Origin: Acetatifactor sp.
GTDB taxonomy: Bacteria > Bacillota > Clostridia > Lachnospirales > Lachnospiraceae
Reading direction: 5' to 3'
Assembly (NCBI GenBank): GCA_016303085.1
Contig: JAEDMI010000105.1
Span: 1 to 8,362 of the forward strand
Length of the DNA stretch: 8,362 nucleotides
The position numbers and the translations under genes are program-made. This document shows, in pieces, positions 6,773-8,362 of the stretch (within the stretch, counting starts at the first letter, position 1; each line of letters starts with the position of its first letter). The notes under the pieces are model-generated. The model searched no databases, had not been told where the DNA came from, and saw only the letters and a program-made list of their open reading frames with translations.

Positions 6773-7393
6773 ATGTACGGACAGGCAAAGAGAAAGAGCT
6801 ATGAGGTGAGGTTGGTGCGGGTGAGCCCCTGGGATAACAGGGTTTACCGTAGAGACAGGAGCAGAAAGACGGCGGAAAAGGTGCTGACGATTGCCTTGTC
6901 CATGTGCCTGACCTTATCCGCATGTCTGGGTATTGTTTATTTTTACTTTCAGCCGGGAGCGGAAGAGACAAGGATAGTTGCGGAAAATGAAATCTTGTCC
7001 GCGGGACGGCCGGAGGAATCTGCCGGTGCAGCGGAACAGGAAATTGTAGTGATGGAAGAACCGGAACCGAAGATACCCGTAATTGTCATCGATCCGGGGC
7101 ACGGCGGTGACGCTGATATTTATATCAGCATTCATCAGAATGCCTGTGAGGAGCAGGAGTCTCCCGTACAGGGTATCGAGACATGGTATTGCGGAAAGAC
7201 AGAGGGCAGCAGACGACTGGCTCAGCTGGTACATAAGGGAGCACTGGAAAAGACGGGTGCTCGGAATCGAGAACTCTGTGACAGTACTGATTTGTACGTC
7301 ATCAGGGAGGCTTCCATGCCTGCCTGTCTTATCGAGACAGGCTTTTTATCCAACTCGGAAGAGAGGAAGCGTATGATGCCGTGTATGAAGTGA
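6773..7393 (+). CDS. N-acetylmuramoyl-L-alanine amidase (amidase_3), internally deleted and C-terminally truncated
   Basis: A 206-residue remnant or short form of a membrane-anchored cell-wall amidase that would cleave the bond between MurNAc and the stem peptide. Residues 1-35 are basic and cytoplasmic, about 36-59 form one membrane segment, and a linker runs to 101. Amidase_3 motifs follow: IDPGHGG (zinc ligand His110), IYISIHQNA (zinc ligand His121) and LIETGFLSN (catalytic Glu188). In normal family members the first two motifs are about 60-70 residues apart and the second zinc ligand, a Glu, lies between them; here only 10 residues separate the two His, and that Glu is missing. The C-terminus ends soon after ETGFLSN, without the usual last helix, where it meets deacetylase sequence. 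It is probably inactive. The ATG at 6773 is chosen because GAGG (6761-6764) lies eight bases upstream; a GTG at 6722 in the same frame lacks a good site. Confidence 0.75.
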   Translation: MYGQAKRKSYEVRLVRVSPWDNRVYRRDRSRKTAEKVLTIALSMCLTLSACLGIVYFYFQPGAEETRIVAENEILSAGRPEESAGAAEQEIVVMEEPEPKIPVIVIDPGHGGDADIYISIHQNACEEQESPVQGIETWYCGKTEGSRRLAQLVHKGALEKTGARNRELCDSTDLYVIREASMPACLIETGFLSNSEERKRMMPCMK

Positions 7394-7722
7394 CGGGTAT
7401 GGAGGTAAAGCTGTTCCGATTTCCCGGAGGCAGCATTAATTCCTATAACAGAGATGTGTACGGGGATATTATCGAAGAAATGACGGAGAAGGGCTTCATA
7501 TACTTTGACTGGAACGGCAGTCTGGAAGATGCGGTTTCAAAATCCACACCGGAGCAGCTGGTGGAAAATGCTGTGGAGAGTACGCTGGGACGTAAGAAGG
7601 TGGTAATGCTTGCCCATGATATCGTTTATAACACCGTTCTCTGTCTCGAAGACCTGATAGACAGCTTTCCCGAATATCGGATGGAGCCGCTGACAGAAGA
7701 GATAACACCTATCAGATTTTGA
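7370..7722 (+). pseudogene. C-terminal remnant of a polysaccharide deacetylase (NodB-type, CE4)
   Basis: The frame from about 7372 (YDAVYEVTG...) to the stop at 7720-7722 encodes the second half of a carbohydrate esterase 4 polysaccharide deacetylase. Numbering from the GTG at 7381, LFRFPGGS (11-18, motif 3), YFDWN (41-45, motif 4) and MLAHD (76-80, motif 5) are clear. The N-terminal half is absent: neither TFDDGP nor the H-(S/T)-x-x-H metal motif is found upstream. Those motifs carry the catalytic base and metal ligands, so this piece cannot deacetylate peptidoglycan or chitin oligomers. It is in a different frame from the amidase and overlaps its end. A GTG at 7381 or an ATG at 7399 could start translation of about 110 residues, but no well-placed ribosome binding site supports either. 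Full-length relatives have one TM or signal segment and an N-terminal half of at least 130 residues more. Confidence 0.7.
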
Positions 7723-7751
7723 TATGAATTCTATATTGCTTTCATGTGAAA

Positions 7752-7765
7752 CCGTGCTTGCACGG
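7752..7765. promoter_or_regulatory. Palindrome CCGTGC-TT-GCACGG over the -35 box, possible operator
   Basis: CCGTGC (7752-7757) and GCACGG (7760-7765) are perfect inverted arms around TT, covering the -35 hexamer TTGCAC. No T-tract follows, so it is not an intrinsic terminator for the upstream gene. Efflux-pump genes are often controlled by TetR- or MarR-type repressors bound over the promoter, so an operator is plausible. No regulator gene is visible next to it in the window. Confidence 0.4.
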
Positions 7766-7786
7766 CAAGATTATTTGGCGTATAAT
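7758..7786 (+). promoter_or_regulatory. Near-consensus sigma-A promoter for the MATE transporter gene
   Basis: TTGCAC (7758-7763) and a perfect TATAAT (7781-7786) are separated by 17 bases. Initiation is expected near 7792-7794, leaving a leader of only about 27 bases before the ATG at 7820. The -35 box lies within a 14-base palindrome (7752-7765). The -10 box abuts and slightly overlaps a second, longer inverted repeat (7785-7817). This is the best promoter match in the window. Confidence 0.8.
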
Positions 7787-7817
7787 ACCTCCGAATACAA
7801 GGCGGATTCGGAGGTAT
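7785..7817 (+). promoter_or_regulatory. 12-bp inverted repeat burying the MATE ribosome binding site
   Basis: ATACCTCCGAAT (7785-7796) is the exact reverse complement of ATTCGGAGGTAT (7806-7817), with a nine-base loop. The right arm contains the ribosome binding site CGGAGG (7809-7814), five bases before the ATG at 7820. In an RNA containing both arms the site would be fully paired. The promoter at 7758-7786 should start RNA near 7793, inside the left arm, so its own transcripts would lack most of that arm. The hairpin is therefore expected only in RNA reading through from upstream. It may alternatively be a DNA operator just downstream of the -10 box. Confidence 0.6.
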
Positions 7818-7819
7818 CT

Positions 7820-8362
7820 ATGAATAAGGATTTGACCGTTGGGGAACCGGAAAAAGTTTTGTGGTGTTTTTGTTTACCGCTGTTCGGAAGTATTATTTTT
7901 CAACAGTTGTATAATATTGCAGACAGCTTTGTGGTTGGAAAATTCGTTGGTGAAAATGCGTTGGCGGCGGTGGGAAACAGCTATGAGATTACGCTGATTT
8001 TCATTGCGTTTGCCTTCGGCTGTAACATCGGCTGCTCCGTCATCGCGTCAAGGCTTTTTGGCACAAAGGAGTATGGGGAGATGAAGACAGCGGTTTACAC
8101 CTCTCTGATTGCCACCGGGGTGCTTTGCGGATTGCTGATGATATTCGGCATATTCAGTTGTGAATGGTTGCTACAGCTGATTCACACGCCTGAAGAGGTT
8201 TTTGCGGACTCCCTGCTTTATCTGGATATTTATGTATGGGGGCTGCCCTTCCTGTTTTTTTATAATGTATGTACGGGTATTTTTTCTGCACTGGGAGATT
8301 CTAAGACGCCGTTTATATTTCTTGCGGTTTCATCACTGTCCAATATTTGGGTGGATATACTG
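7820..8362 (+). CDS. MATE-family multidrug/Na+ antiporter, N-terminal part (runs off the window)
   Basis: An uninterrupted frame of 181 codons continues past the right edge. After a short cytoplasmic MNKDLTVGEPEKVLW it carries the MATE-family first helix hallmark: LPLFGSIIFQQLYNIADSFVVG, then KFVGENALAAVG. Further hydrophobic segments follow at about 57-75 (ITLIFIAFAFGCNIGCSV), 92-113 and 136-158, and ALGDSKTPF (about 160-168) is typical of the loop after helix 4. This matches the NorM/DinF-like polytopic transporters (about 440-460 residues, 12 helices), which expel cationic drugs or metabolites using Na+ or H+ gradients. The ATG at 7820 follows GGAGG (7810-7814) by five bases. It has its own promoter and is separated from the cell-wall gene remnants. 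The substrate is unknown, and the remaining 60% of the protein is outside the window. Confidence 0.95.
   Translation, partial: MNKDLTVGEPEKVLWCFCLPLFGSIIFQQLYNIADSFVVGKFVGENALAAVGNSYEITLIFIAFAFGCNIGCSVIASRLFGTKEYGEMKTAVYTSLIATGVLCGLLMIFGIFSCEWLLQLIHTPEEVFADSLLYLDIYVWGLPFLFFYNVCTGIFSALGDSKTPFIFLAVSSLSNIWVDIL

Noticed and set aside
6597..6809. 70-codon + strand open frame between the cluster and the amidase
   Set aside because: It runs across the terminator hairpin at 6636-6678 and into the amidase start in another frame, has no good ribosome binding site for its start, and shows no protein-like pattern.
7381..7722. The deacetylase piece as an independent 113-residue gene
   Set aside because: Its sequence is the second half of a CE4 domain without the metal-binding motifs, it overlaps the amidase frame, and no convincing ribosome binding site precedes it; a remnant is more likely.

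Overview
The window reads as chromosome from a low-to-mid GC Gram-positive anaerobe of the class Clostridia, most likely a Lachnospiraceae-type gut bacterium. This is an inference. It rests on strong GGAGG-type ribosome binding sites, GTG starts, sigma-A-type promoters, intrinsic terminators with T-tracts, and protein families common in that group. Every gene recognised lies on the + strand.

Layout. Positions 2-70 hold the last 22 codons of an upstream gene, resembling the C-terminus of an FtsH-type protease. Positions 71-349 are non-coding. They contain an extended -10 promoter candidate, a C8 tract, a strong intrinsic terminator (232-264) and a good promoter (289-317) for the next gene. Positions 350-2461 encode a cytosolic GH13 alpha-amylase/neopullulanase-type enzyme, closed by a terminator (2497-2533). 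Positions 2557-6575 form a tight, partly overlapping four-gene cluster: a secreted protein with two FG-GAP/VCBS-like calcium-loop motifs, an OmpR/PhoB-family response regulator, a membrane histidine kinase, and an unrecognised membrane-anchored or secreted protein with a PepSY-like stretch. It ends at a terminator (6636-6678). Positions 6773-7393 encode an amidase_3-type cell-wall hydrolase that appears to have lost about 50-60 internal residues and its C-terminus. It runs directly, in another frame, into the C-terminal remnant of a polysaccharide deacetylase (to 7722). From 7820 to the window edge is the N-terminal part of a MATE-family efflux transporter, preceded by a near-consensus promoter and two inverted repeats.

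How the parts fit. The GH13 gene looks like a stand-alone maltodextrin-degrading unit. The four-gene cluster looks like an envelope-signalling module: kinase and regulator are bracketed by two exported proteins that could sense or modulate the signal, comparable in architecture (not shown homologous) to WalRK with its accessory proteins. The amidase/deacetylase segment looks like decay by deletion, or possibly an assembly collapse. The MATE gene has its own promoter, and a hairpin that could bury its ribosome binding site only in read-through transcripts.

No tRNA, rRNA, CRISPR array, insertion sequence or phage gene was recognised.
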